Source: Lutraria lutraria (taxonomy: Eukaryota; Mollusca; Bivalvia; Venerida; Mactridae). From it: 64,000 nucleotides of DNA. The DNA lies in contig OZ026835.1 in NCBI GenBank assembly GCA_964023205.1, positions 4,794,414 through 4,858,413 of the forward strand. Reading direction: 5' to 3'. Within the stretch, counting starts at the first letter, position 1. Every line of letters starts with the position of its first letter. The position numbers were made by a program, and so were the translations under genes. Below, one piece after another: positions 13,827 through 25,909 of the stretch. The notes beneath the pieces were generated by a model, which searched no databases, was not told where the DNA came from, and saw only the letters and a list, made by a program, of their open reading frames with translations.

Positions 13827-15669
13827 ATTATTAGATCTCTGATTTTCTGCCAAATAAGTGAATATGTCCGGAACAGCCGTTACGAGTGTACAAATAGTGG
13901 ACCGCAATTAATGGCTCCAAGCTTCAATTGAAAACATATTTAGAAGTATCTATCTTTGTATAGACTAAGAAAGGGACAGGTAATCCAGACTGGACCACAC
14001 TTTGTTTATTTGTCGAATATGGTACATATATGTACTAGTTCTAGGTAGAATATGGTAGAAGTGAAGTTCTAAAGACATACAAACATACTCTCATACCAAC
14101 TTTTAAACCGCCAGTTCGTAAACTGAAATTTCTGAGAAAAATATGTGCCAGATTTATGAAGTTTTTCGAACAATAACTTCATTTAACTATCCGTAATTTT
14201 ACACTATTTGATTGCATATTCGCTTGCACATTTACCCATGCGAAAAATGTACTTCACTATCGATTATGTTGCTCGCGAATCCCATGCATTCAGTGAATAT
14301 TATATCAGCATATTTCAATCGGTTCGGTTTTCTGTACGCTATCATTAATACATAAAACATGCCTCGCACAGGGAATGTTAGAGTCCGGCGCTCCTTTGAG
14401 ACAGGTGCTTTCCTCCAAGTTTCGATTATGAATTTCGATTATCATTTGTTTGAAAAAATGTCTATTGTTCGATTACAAACACTTAATAAACGTTCAATAT
14501 CATTACAGAAATAAAAAAGATTTTTTGATTTATACTTTTAACAATCAATATATATCCAATAATATCATGTGGCGGTTTATAAGTTGGTTTGAGTGTATAT
14601 ACTAGTACAAAATTCTCTATATCCATGTATTTTATCATGTGTGTTTATCATGTGTTTTTATCATGTGTTTCGGGTTTTACGAATATCTTCATTATAAAAA
14701 TTATTGTGTAATGATCATTCTAGTGAGAATTAGGGAGAATGAGAAAATTTATAATGTGGTACGTTTTTACATCTCCTACTAAATCTAGATTTATGGACTT
14801 TCTATTTTATATCAAACAGGACTTGAGAGACTTGAGAAAGAAAGAAAATTTGTTTAAATTTCACTAATTGGTTTGTCTTGATTATTTACGACGGTACTAA
14901 ATAGCCCGTACATGTAATTATTGATGACCAGCAACAATGTCGACTTGCTAAAAAAAGCCGCGTAGGCTTCCAGACATCATATAACATTTCCATAATTGAC
15001 AACACAAGCCGAATGACTATTATGAACTATACTTTTTTGGAACAGCTCCACAGACATCGTCCTCTTTCTCTGTGTTAGCAACGTGCCTTAGAAATAAAAT
15101 ACGCATTTTTTTCAGCGGGAGAACAGTTTAGGCTACAGAAGGCGTTAGAAGTATACTAGTATTTGTTAAGTAAGGATCCATGTTCTCGGAATGAGGTTTG
15201 GTTTTATTCGATCCGTCCCTAATATAATGGCTGCTGGACAGGTTCCCAGTTGTGAGCTTAGTTATCAAGTTCGTTTACCCACTTATAATACTGCATGCAT
15301 ATATATGCTGTCTTTGAAAATGGTATGGGTTCATTTTCGGAACCAGCGAGAGGGTTTCTAAGCAAGGGACTGATTAAAAAATATTGCGATATTAAGATGA
15401 CTTTAAATTTTCTAAGATTTTTTACAACCATTCAGCATAAAGATAACACAGCTTGAATCGTTTTGGTTGGGAATTATTCTTAGTATCCAACTTTTTTAAT
15501 TCTGAAAGACTTAGTTCAAGAAGAAGAGAGTTTATATGGATATGGCTTCGTGAGTTGGAAGTTACCTGCGGGGAAAGTTCTGCAATTACTGATAAAGGAG
15601 CTAAGACAAGTGGTGAGGTTAAAAGTCCACCAACGCAGTTTGTACTGGCGTATCTCGAATCATTGTGAT
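13827..15669. other. Intergenic, no gene seen
   Basis: AT-rich sequence between the macrosatellite and the inflated SINE. The only small repeat noticed is three copies of a TTATCATGTGTTT-like word near 14630-14672. Short ORFs here (such as 15453-15668, which begins with TTG) have no recognisable protein features. Confidence 0.6.
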
Positions 15670-15681
15670 AAATCAGATCGA

Positions 15682-15687
15682 TTTATT
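15682..15687 (-). promoter_or_regulatory. Possible GPCR polyadenylation signal inside a SINE tail
   Basis: AATAAA on the minus strand, in the SINE family B tail. It is the first canonical hexamer I see downstream of the GPCR stop codon at 17249. If used, the 32-bp minisatellite would lie in the GPCR 3' UTR. This is inferred from position only. Confidence 0.3.
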
Positions 15688-15754
15688 TGGGCTTAACGCC
15701 GTTTTTTCAACAATTTTCAATTATATACAGCGGTCAGTTCAATGAACCAGTTTT

Positions 15755-17035
15755 CCTGGACTATATTGTAACCAGTACTAACGTACCCTGGACTGTATTG
15801 TAACCAGTACTAATGTACCCTGGACTATATTGTAACCAGTACTAACGTACCCTGGACTATATTGTAACCAGTACTAACGTAACCTGGACTATATTGTCAC
15901 CAGTACTAACGTACCCTGGACTATATTGTAACCAGTACTAACGCACCTGGACTATATTGTAACCAGTACTGACGTACCCTGGACTGTATTGTAACCAGTA
16001 CTAACGTACCCTGGACTATATTGTAACCAGTACTGACGTACCCTGGACTATATTGTAACCAGTACTAACGTACCCTGGACTATATTGTAACCAGTACTAA
16101 CGTACCCTGGACTATATTGTAACCAGTACTAACGTACCCTGGACTATATTGTAACCAGTACTGACGTACCCTGGACTATATTGTAACCAGTACTGACGTA
16201 CCCTGGACTATATTGTAACCAGTACTGACGTACCCTGGACTATATTGTAACCAGTACTAACGTACCCTGGACTATATTGTAACCAGTACTAACGTACCCT
16301 GGACTATATTGTAACCAGTACTAACGTACCCTGGACTATATTGTAACCAGTACTAACGTACCCTGGACTATATTGTAACCAGTACTAACGTACCCTGGAC
16401 TATATTGTAACCAGTACTAACGTACCCTGGACTGTATTGTAACCAGTACTAACGTACCCTGGACTATATTGTAACCAGTACTAACGTACCCTGGACTATA
16501 TTGTAACCAGTACTAACGTACCCTGGACTATATTGTAACCAGTACTAACGTACCCTGGACTATATTGTAACCAGTACTAACGTACCCTGGACTGTATTGT
16601 AACCAGTACTAACGTACCCTGGACTATATTGTAACCAGTACTAACGTACCCTGGACTATATTGTAACCAGTACTGACGTACCCTGGACTATATTGTAACC
16701 AGTACTAACGTACCCTGGACTATATTGTAACCAGTACTAACGTACCCTGGACTATATTGTAACCAGTACTAACGTACCCTGGACTATATTGTAACCAGTA
16801 CTAACGTACCCTGGACTATATTGTAACCAGTACTAACGTACCATGGACTATATTGTAACCAGTACTGACGTACCCTGGACTATATTGTAACCAGTATTAA
16901 CGTACCCTGGACTATATTGTAACCAGTACTAATGTACCCTGGACTGTATTGTAACCAGTACTAATGTACCCTGGACTGTATTGTAACCAGTACTAACGTA
17001 CCCTGGACTATATTGTAACCAGTACTAACATACCC
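15755..17035. repeat. 32-bp minisatellite, about 39 copies
   Basis: Unit is GTACCCTGGACTATATTG followed by TAACCAGTACTAAC, 32 bp. Copies are very uniform. Common variants are CTGTATTG for CTATATTG and GTACTGAC for GTACTAAC. One unit near 15940 is shortened (GCACCTGG). The first unit blends into the SINE sequence (TTTTCCTGGACTATATTG) and the last into ACATACCCTTCCACAAGG, so both edges are SINE sequence. Confidence 0.97.
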
Positions 17036-17248
17036 TTCCACAAGGACCCAGCAACTTCTCCATTTGCGGAGGAAGATCGATATCGTTGTCAAATTTTGAA
17101 GAGTATGACCTACTGCGGCTGGGAATCGAACCCGGATCGCCGGGATAAAAATCCAGTGCACTAACCACTGGACCAAGACCGCGGACTTGTGGTAGTTCAG
17201 AATCCCTTACAGAGATTGCACCATTTAGTGCCAAGAAGTTATTGATGA

Positions 17249-17508
17249 TTAAGTTTCAATATTAATTGATTTCGACAACTGCCTCGGTAAAGTTGAAATT
17301 TCCGATGTTAATTGTTTTTTGAAACATAATATTGTCTTCATTTTATTAAACTTTCGTCTCACAGTTTTTATTTTCAAGGCGTATATCATCGGGTTAGCAA
17401 TTGTGTCCAGAAACACCAGTGATGATCCGTAAGCCAGAGAGGTGCCTTTCATGTTATCTGTAAAGTTCTCCGGGTATCTTCCAGTCAAATGCAAAAATAT
17501 GCACACAC
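17249..17508 (-). CDS. Class A GPCR, exon 2 (TM7 and C-terminal tail)
   Basis: The last exon of the receptor begun at 23476. It follows a TTACAG acceptor. The exon 1 remainder A plus GT from this exon makes Ser, and the frame continues as VCIFLHLTGRYPENF. It encodes the third extracellular loop and TM7 with the NPxxY motif (NPMIYAL). A helix 8-like basic stretch (KIKTVRRKFNKMK) comes next, then a Cys that could be palmitoylated (LCFKK), and a Ser/Thr-rich tail ending SINIET. The stop is at 17249-17251. The exon is needed to complete the seven-helix fold, which supports the two-exon model. Confidence 0.88.
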
Positions 17509-17749
17509 CTGTAATTCAACAAAATTATTTTGTCATTTACGTCAATAAAAGAATGAAGGCTTTTCAGAATCATTTATAACGTGTTATCCTATTGCTGATA
17601 CGAAAATGTAATTCAGTCGTACTTGTAAAGCGTCTGAATATTTTGACCTTCTTACAGCAGAAAATCGAGATTTAAAATAATCCGAAAAATTAATTTCCCA
17701 AAACGGCTCCTTATAAGTTTACTTTTTGAAACTGACTCACAAGAAAATG

Positions 17750-19985
17750 CCTTCACAAATAAAAACATTTGGATATTTTATGAACAAATACATTTGGATA
17801 TTTTATTAATAAATACATTTGGCTATTTCATGAATGGATACATTTGGATATTTTATGAATGAATACATTTGGATACATTAATTAAGTAAATGCATTTAGA
17901 TACCTTAAGAATAAGTACATTAACTACATTTGGATACTTGAAGAATGAATACATTTGGATACTCCATGAATAAATACATTTGGATACTTTATGAATAAAT
18001 ACATTTGGATACTTTAAGAATGAATACATTTGGATACTTTAAGAATAAATACATTTGGATACTTTATGAATAAATACATTTGGATACCTTATGAGTAACT
18101 ACATTTGGATACTTTAAGAATGAATACATTTGGATACTTTATGAATAAATGCATTTGGATACTTTATAAATAAATACATTTGGATACTTTATGAATAAAT
18201 ACATTTGGATACTTTATGAATAAATACATTTGGATACTTTATGAATAAATACATTTGGATACTTTAAGAATGAATACATTTGGATACTTTATGAATAAAT
18301 GCATTTGGATACTTTATGAATAAATACATTTGGATACTTTATGAATAAATGCGTTTGGATACTTCATGAATAAATACATTCGGATACTTTATGAATAAAT
18401 GCGTTTGGATACTTCATGAATATATACATTTGGATACTTAATGAATAAATACATTTGGATACTTTATGAATAAATGCGTTTGGATACTTTATGAATAAAT
18501 ACGTTTGGATACTTTATGAATAAATACATTTGGATACTTTATGAATAAATACATTTGGATACTTTAAGAATGAATACATTTGGATACTTTATGAAAAATA
18601 CATTTGGATACCTTATGAATAAATACATTTGGATACTTTATGAATAAAAATATTTGGATACTTTATGAATAAATACATTTGGATACTTTATGAAAAATAC
18701 ATTTGGATACCTTGTGAATAAATACATTCGGATACTTTATGAATGGATACATTTGGATACCTTATGAATAAATACATTTGGATACTTTATGAATAAATAC
18801 ATTTGGATACTTTATGAATAAATACATTTGGATACTTTATGAAAAATACATTTGGATACTTAATGAATAAATACGTTCGGATACTTTATGAATAAAAACA
18901 TTTGGATATTTTATTAATAAATACATTTGGATACTTTATGAATAAATACATTTGGATACTTTATGAATAAATACATTTGGATACTTTATGAATAAATACA
19001 TTTGGATACTTTAAGAATGAATACATTTGGATACTTTATGAATAAATACATTTGGATACTTTATGAAAAATACATTTGGATACCTTATGAATAAATACAT
19101 TTGGATACTTTATGAATAAAAACATTTGGATACTTTATGAATAAATACATTTGGATACTTTATGAAAAATACATTTGGATACTTCATGAATAAATACGTT
19201 CGGATACTTTATGAATAAAAACATTTGGATATTTTATTAATAAATACATTTGGATACTTTATGAATAAATACATTTGGATACTTTATGAATAAATGCATT
19301 TGGATACTTTATGAATAAATACATTTGGATACTTTATGAATAAATACATTTGGATACTTTATGAATAAATACATTTGGATACTTTATGAATAAATACATT
19401 TGGATACTTTAAGAATGAATACATTTGGATACTTTATGAATAAATGCATTTGGATACTTTATAAATAAATACATTTGGATACTTTATGAATAAATGCGTT
19501 TGGATACTTCATGAATAAATACATTTGGATACTTTATGAATAAATGCGTTTGGATACTTCATGAATAAATACGTTTGGATACTTTATGAATAAATGCGTT
19601 TGGATACTTCATGAATAAATGCGTTTGGATACTTTATGAATAAATGCGTATGGATACTTTATGAATAAATGCGTATGTATACTTTATGAATAAATGCGTA
19701 TGGATACTTTATGAATAAATGCGTATGGATACTTTATGAATAAATGCGTATGGATACTTTATGAATAAATGCGTATGGATACTTTATGAATGAATGCGTA
19801 TGTATACTTTATGAATAAATGTGTATGGATACTTTATGAATAAATGCGTATGTATACTTTATGAATAAATGCGTATGGATACTTTATGAATAAATGCGTA
19901 TGTATACTTTATGAATAAATGCGTATGGATACTTTATGAATAAATGCGTATGGATACTTCATGAATAAATGCGTTTGGATATTTC
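17750..19985. repeat. 25-bp minisatellite, about 90 copies, in the GPCR intron
   Basis: The consensus unit is ATACATTTGGATACTTTATG followed by AATAA, 25 bp. The left 200 bp are degenerate; the centre is regular. The right end (about 19630-19960) is dominated by a GCGTATGGATAC / GCGTATGTATAC variant. Units with TTTAAGAATGAATAC recur in blocks, as do 24-bp units with TATGAAAAATAC. The array lies wholly within the intron 17509-22698 of the GPCR gene. Confidence 0.96.
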
Positions 19986-20055
19986 TATGACAAACAAACT
20001 ACACGGGCAAACATTGTACGAACAAGAAACATTGATATTCCAACAAGTGTATATA

Positions 20056-20236
20056 TACAGTACAACCTCTCCAGAGCGACCCCCTCTTGAGCAACAACCT
20101 CCCTTCATCAACAGTATGTTTGTTTCCTACTTTACGTTTTAAAACTTTTAACTATTGAGTTAACCTCTCTAGAGCAACAACCTCTCAACAATAACATACT
20201 ATGATTTGGCGACTCCCAAAGCGTGTTTATACTGTA
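20056..20236. mobile_element. MITE with TACAGTAYAACCTC-type ends (copy 1)
   Basis: Left end TACAGTACAACCTCTCC; the right end read backwards is TACAGTATAAACACGC. AGAGCAACAACCTCTC-like sub-repeats lie inside. The ends and the flanking TA suggest a non-autonomous Tc1/mariner-pogo type element. It is related to the copy at 59255-59439. Confidence 0.6.
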
Positions 20237-20789
20237 TATACAACATGTCTGTGCCTACGAGGTATTTTGATCTGTTTTCGATAATGATGTGATAATGTGT
20301 AAATGACAAACTTGATAATTTTATGATTTTTATAACAGATGACTCAGTAACATACCATATATAATGTAAGCTTTGTAAAAGCTAAACGTGGACTTGTGTT
20401 TATTGCAATTTAAACGTTTAAAAGGGTTGTTTAAACGTTGCATTGTAGAGCGACTTAAATGAAAGGCTGGAAGTTGCGGATACATCTCTTTATCATTTAT
20501 CAACAAGCAGATGATATTGGTCAACTAACAAAATTTGAAAGTCCTAACCATTTCCCTAACTAGAGTAATCCTACAAATATAATTTCCTGATATAATATAT
20601 CAATAATCTGGCATAATTCTCGCCGTAATGTAACTTCGAAGGCTTGTTGCCGTGGGCCCGATGAAATATTAGGCGTAACTTAAACCGCTTGTTGTGAGTT
20701 CTAAATCTGATGTTTGGTTTTGCTTAATGGAAATCGTCACTGGGATCCAGTAGGAATTCATAAATCCATTAAATAATGATAGATTCCCA

Positions 20790-21160
20790 CTGTCGTGCGA
20801 TCTGCTACGAACCCACGATTATTTTTTTCGTATCTGATCGTTGAATGTTTTGGAAATTATAGGTTTAGATACAAGGTAATGCGGGTTGATACATTCAGGT
20901 ACGATTTGTTGCGCTACGATGCGATCCGGATGGAATACGATCTGCCCTTTTGTGACGATTCAACGATCTGATACGATGATCCCGAATGAATTGATCGGGT
21001 TAACCGTAGATATTTTTTGGACCGTTAAAAAAACCTACGATAAACACGATTGCCACGACTGACCTCAAGATCTTTTAAGCTCTGATAGGACCAACACGAT
21101 TGGTCCACGATTAAGACCACGATTTTAGTCGTGATACGAATCGTGATATTTGGAAACCTA
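20790..21160. other. Patch rich in ACGAT words
   Basis: About fourteen CGAT tetramers occur in under 400 bp, often as CACGATT or TACGAT, in otherwise CG-poor DNA. They are irregularly spaced, so this is not a clean tandem array. It may be a decayed minisatellite. Confidence 0.4.
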
Positions 21161-22698
21161 GCATAAGATGGTGAACACATTGTCTTATACAATGTCCAGT
21201 AATTCAAACAATACAAACACGTATTAATACGTAAGTTTATGTAATAATTCTTTCTTAAATGTTTTTTTTTATTTCATAGAATTTTGAAACTCTCTCATAA
21301 AAAATGTAACCAAAACGAAAGTAATGCATTTTAAATGTAAACAAAGCTATGACTGACTGGTGTCATTGTTAAACACTAAAAATCAATTAATAAATTTATG
21401 TGTGCTTTTCATATTTGTCTAAAACAACAAGAAACGGTGACGCTATTTGAATGGTATCTTTTTTTCAAAATATATGATATCGTTCGATAAAATTGAAATT
21501 AAATTAGCATGATGGGACAGCTTCGTGAGGTAAGCACATATCGCCGCTGTGTCTGGGCCGGATTTTACAACCATCGCATTTCGAAAATAGAAGTTCTTCA
21601 AAGATTTGCTTATAATAATCAAAAAGATCATATCAATTATTCTAACAAAGTTTGCATCAGTTGACACGTCTTTGACAAGTGTTTTAATTACTATGTTATT
21701 TAAGACGTTTTTCATTTTTTTCGATTTTTCTTTCTTTCGAGGAAAATAGAAATACGAATTTATACTGAATGAAAAATTTCTCTATATCAGCAATAATTCT
21801 AAAGATTATTTCCGTAATACGAGATAAAAAATATTGAAGCAACAGCAATGCGGACTGAATAATTTCCTGCCAACTGACAACGTCTTGGATGTTCATAGTT
21901 AATTGCCCAGCTTTAGATTCGTTTGTTTATACAATAAAACGAATTCTGAATAACTTCATAATTTCATGATACAACTGGATGAAAAAAATCTAAGACTACT
22001 GATGAAGAAATTCATTGTTATAAAAAACATGTAAGTTCTTCCAGAACTGTTAAAGGCACTTGTCTGATGTTTTTTTTAAATTTCAATGAAGTAAGTATGC
22101 TATGTCTTTCAGAGCATGTGGACGGTTCTATTAATTTTGCTTTGTAAACTTTGAGTTTTCTTTTCCGACCACAGCCATACAGTACTTTAGATTAAGCCAG
22201 ACTTTTTTCGAATTTCTGATTACCCGCCGGACTAATCCTAATTTCGGCCCAGACCCTAAAATATTAAACAAAGCATGAACATATCTAGGGTACAATCGTA
22301 CCTACAAAATACGACAGTCAGGTCCAGAAAAAAAAACAGACAAAAATAGGTTGTGTGACTTGGTTGCCCTATTTTTTTAATTGTTTCTGGTTACTGGGCC
22401 TAACCTTATTCTTCCCCCTGACCAAAGAATTTCTATTAGACCCTATGAACAGAGTATCCACCTTATATATAACTATATATATAAATATATTACATGCTTT
22501 CAGGAACAAAAGAATACCCTCTACCTACCAGTTATTTTACGCATTGTCAACTGATTGTTACAGCTCTAAGAATGACGGGCTATACGATGTATGCTGAACT
22601 TGATAACTTTATCATTCACGGTGAACAAAACTTGAAAATGTGTCATAAAAACGTTGATCGGTAAAGTCAGACAAGTATTTCGAAGTTGGAATACTTAC

Positions 22699-23476
22699 TC
22701 ATTGGTAGCCAACACAACACGTAAAACACCAGAAGCACCAGGACAGTCTTTGTCGGCTTCCACCACAAATGTTTGATGATTCTCTCCTTGGCGCATTCTT
22801 TGTTCTGCGCCCAGGCTGTAGATATTATCCGGACGTAACAAAACAACATACACGAAATCGTTGTATAAAAACATACGATGTTAATGATTAAAAATTCATC
22901 TGTGAGCACACCAAAGAAACTGCAATACTCAAGGCCACAATTGGGCGGCTGACGCATGCCAAATATAGGCAGCAGGCTTATAACGGCCGCTATGCACCAA
23001 CTGCAAGCACTAAATGCCTTTGCAGAACCTTCGCTGAAAACTTGTACATATTTGTAAGGGTGTAATATCTTGACATAGCGGTCTAGAGTCAAAGCAAGCA
23101 GCTGAAATGCCGAGTTCAACGCAATACCGGTCACCAAACCTAACCTAAAGGCACATTCGTAATAATTCTTATAATGCACTAGGTTGTATACAACAATATA
23201 AGTACACACGATGTCCATGATGATATCAGAACAGGTCAAATTTGTTATAAATATGACTGAAATATCCATCCATGATTCTTTGTTTCGTAGAGTGATGAAA
23301 CAGAAAGTGTTGAACACGAGGCCAACAAAACCAATCAACAACAGAATCAGATGCACCAGTAAATATGACCAGGTGATTCCATAACCGTTAAGTCCATAAT
23401 AAAATGCAACATCGGAATGATTTTCACTCCCCGTAAAAATATGTGAAGTATCATGATTGCAATTATTAACAAGCAT
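22699..23476 (-). CDS. Class A (rhodopsin-like) GPCR, exon 1 (N-terminus to TM6)
   Basis: Encodes residues 1-259 of an about 345-residue seven-helix receptor of the plasma membrane. I start at ATG 23476 (MLVNNCNHDTSH). The open frame extends a few codons upstream, but from a TTG. The N-terminus has an NHS glycosylation sequon. TM1 carries the conserved Asn (GLVFNTF) and TM2 the Asp (NLTCSDI). A Cys precedes TM3 (YYECAF), the DRY box is intact (LTLDRYVKILHPY), TM4 has its Trp, and the second extracellular loop has Cys. TM6 has the CWLP motif (VLCWLPM). The exon ends at ATG-A before a GTAAGT donor at 22698-22693, and the phase matches exon 2 at 17508. Ligand and G protein cannot be told from the sequence. 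It may be an orphan amine-, lipid- or melanocortin-like receptor, and I give no gene symbol. Confidence 0.9.
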
Positions 23477-23499
23477 TCTGTTTATGTGCAATGCCAAAT

Positions 23500-24924
23500 G
23501 CTTACTGACTGGCGAACTGCGTATCGAGCAGTAAGCAGCGCGCAGGTTCCGTTACAAGACAGACCTAGATTTATCAAATTGACACAGAGCTAGATTACGA
23601 ATTCATACATTAAACAAAAGTTGGCCAGAGTCTTGTGAAGCGTATTCCAATATTTACCAATATCAGCATCATTGGGAATGATAACAATGTCACAGCAAAC
23701 GTTGTCGCGTCATATGATTGAACTGTTTCTCAGCAATGAGTACAAGACATTTAACAAGTGTAAAAAAGAAAATTTACAAAATGTTAATATGATTGACTAC
23801 ATCACTAATCACATGTTTAGATGTACGTATAGACTTCTGAACAAGATAATTGCCGACCGATTGAAGTAAGTGACAACGCGTTGCCCGTTTCAACGAAGTC
23901 AATAGTATACGTGATAATTAAATGTGGCACATTTTTGCGAGGGCGTTATTAAAAATTACCAGCCCGAGAAAATAATGTTGACTGAGACAGCGACAACCAC
24001 CTGAAATAAAGATTGTTGAAAATTTGAATAGCAAGTATGCAGTAAATTCCCTGCACCTCATAGAAAGCAATGTGACATGTATACATTTATATGCAATGTA
24101 TGTGACAAATACGTAAAAAAATGTGACAGCTCAGAAATTGACTTTGAGATAAGGATATCATAATTATACAATGTATCGCTTTCCTCTTACAACGCACAGT
24201 TGTAAATGATACACATATAACTACGTACAATGAAACTTTAGTACTATGACATTTTGTCAATACATTGGTAATAGGCATTATGACAATGATATGAGGTCGC
24301 AATAAGTAAGAACACTGTCTGCAGTCCGCGAAGGTCAGTAAGAGTACATGTATCATCTATAATGCTGTTACTGATAAAGATATGAAAGTAGTTTGAAAAG
24401 TTTACATGGACCTCTTGGTAAGTTTTTCAGGGTTTCATTGACGTGTTAAAGGCTGTTCAATTGTTCTTGGCCACTCATTTCTAACTGCTTTGCAACATAA
24501 TGATATCAAATCAACTGATGGAAGTATTTTGTATAAGCGTCACTCTTAAAATGTTGGAGCCGAAACTGCAAAGATCTAACCAAGGATAGATCCAGACCAG
24601 CCTGTACACCAATGCAATCAGACCGGGATCTTTACTGTTGGGTAACTAATTAGAGATAACCCTATGGATTATTTCCAAATGGAAGTTGGACAAGTCCATC
24701 TAGTTAGTTCAGTAGGTTATTTCATTATTATGTTTTACAACAATTATCAACAGTATATCAATTACACAGTGATGAACACACCAGTTTACAAGTACAGATG
24801 TTCAATGCTGCGGAGACAGCAATTGGGAAGCTCCGGGCAAAACAATGCGTGTTAGCCTTTGAAATTATAGCCACAGTGTGGAATATAGAAAAAACTCGCA
24901 CCCGGTCATTTACTACTTAGTGGC
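23500..24924. other. Upstream of the GPCR, no further gene seen
   Basis: Probably holds the GPCR promoter and 5' UTR, but I cannot fix a TATA box or start site. Short ORFs on both strands look random. Confidence 0.4.
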
Positions 24925-25909
24925 TATTTAGCGGTGTCGTAAGAACAAATGGTGTCGTGAGAATAGCACGTAGTCGTATTTACAGACGGTGCCGTAAGAA
25001 TAACACGACGTTTTATTAACAATCGGTGCCGTGAGAATAACACGTCGTTTTAATTACATGCGGTGTCGTAAGAATAACACGTCGTTTTATTAACAATCGG
25101 TGTCGTGAGAATAACACGTTGTTTTACTTACAAGCGGTGTCGTAAGAACAACACGTCGTTTTATTAACAATCGGTGTCGTGAGAATAACACGTCGTTTTA
25201 ATTACAAGCGGTGTCGTAAGAATAACACGTCGTTTTAATTGCAAACGGTGTCGTTAGAATAATACGTCGTTTTAATAACAAGCGGTGTCGTGAGAATAAC
25301 ACGTCGTTTTCATTACAAGCGGTGTCGTAAGAATAACACGTAGTCTTATTTACAAGCGGTGTCGTAAGAATAACACGTCGTTTTAATTACAAACGGTGTC
25401 GTTAGAATAACACGTCGTTTTAATTACAAGCGGTGTCGTGGGAATAAGACGTGGTTTTAATTACAAAAGGTGCCATAAGAATAACACGTAGTCGTATTTA
25501 CAAGCGGTGTCGTAAGAATAACACGTCGTTTTAATTGCAAACGGTGCAGTAAGAATAACACGTCGTTTTATATGCAAGTGGTGTCGTGGAAATCGCGCGT
25601 CGTTTTAATTACAAGCGGTGTCATGAGAATAGCACGTCGTTTTATTTGCAAGCGGTGTCGTAAGAATAACACGTTTTTTTAATTGCAAGCGATGTCGTGA
25701 GAAAAGCACATCGTTTTATTTACAAGCAGGGTCGTGAGAATAGCACGTCGTTTTATTTACAATCGGTGTCGTAAGAATAGCACGTCGTTTTATTTACAAG
25801 CGGTGTCGTAAGAATAGCACGTCGTTTTATTTACAAGCGGTGTAGTAAGAATAGCACGTCGTTTTATTTACAAGCGGTGTAGTAAGAATAACGCGTCATT
25901 TTATTTCGT
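24925..25909. repeat. 37-bp minisatellite, left block, about 26 copies
   Basis: The unit is GCGGTGTCGTAAGAATAACA followed by CGTCGTTTTATTTACAA, 37 bp. Variants include GTGAGAATAGCAC, TTAATTACAA and GTAGTCGTATT. Identity drops toward the left edge. The right edge joins a degraded gene copy at about 25905-25910 across the shared word CGTGAG. Confidence 0.93.

Larger units (their letters stand above)
15670..17190 (-). mobile_element. tRNA-headed SINE (family B) inflated by an internal minisatellite
   Basis: Read on the minus strand, the element starts with a tRNA-like head at about 17185-17105: A-box-like GGTCCAGTGGTTAGTGCAC and B box GGGTTCGATTCCC. A body follows (GGAGGAAGATCG.. to ..CTTCCACAAGGACCC on the plus strand). 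It ends with a tail at about 15680-15735 containing GTTGAAAAAACGGCGTTAAG and AATAAA. Normal copies of this family in the window (42985-43230, 61715-61900) have the AACCAGTACTAAC segment once; here it is amplified to about 1.27 kb. Family B lies just 60 bases past the GPCR stop codon. Confidence 0.85.
17509..22698 (-). other. GPCR intron (5.2 kb)
   Basis: Bounded by a GTAAGT donor (22698) and a TTACAG acceptor (17509), phase 1. It holds the 25-bp minisatellite, a MITE at 20056-20236 and a CGAT-rich patch at about 20790-21160. I see nothing convincing in 21160-22690 beyond AT-rich sequence and chance ORFs. Confidence 0.85.

Noticed and set aside
15453..15668. 71-codon plus-strand ORF
   Set aside because: It begins with TTG and has no recognisable features.
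17750..19985. CRISPR or centromeric satellite
   Set aside because: No spacers, and the array lies within an intron of a gene, so it is a minisatellite.
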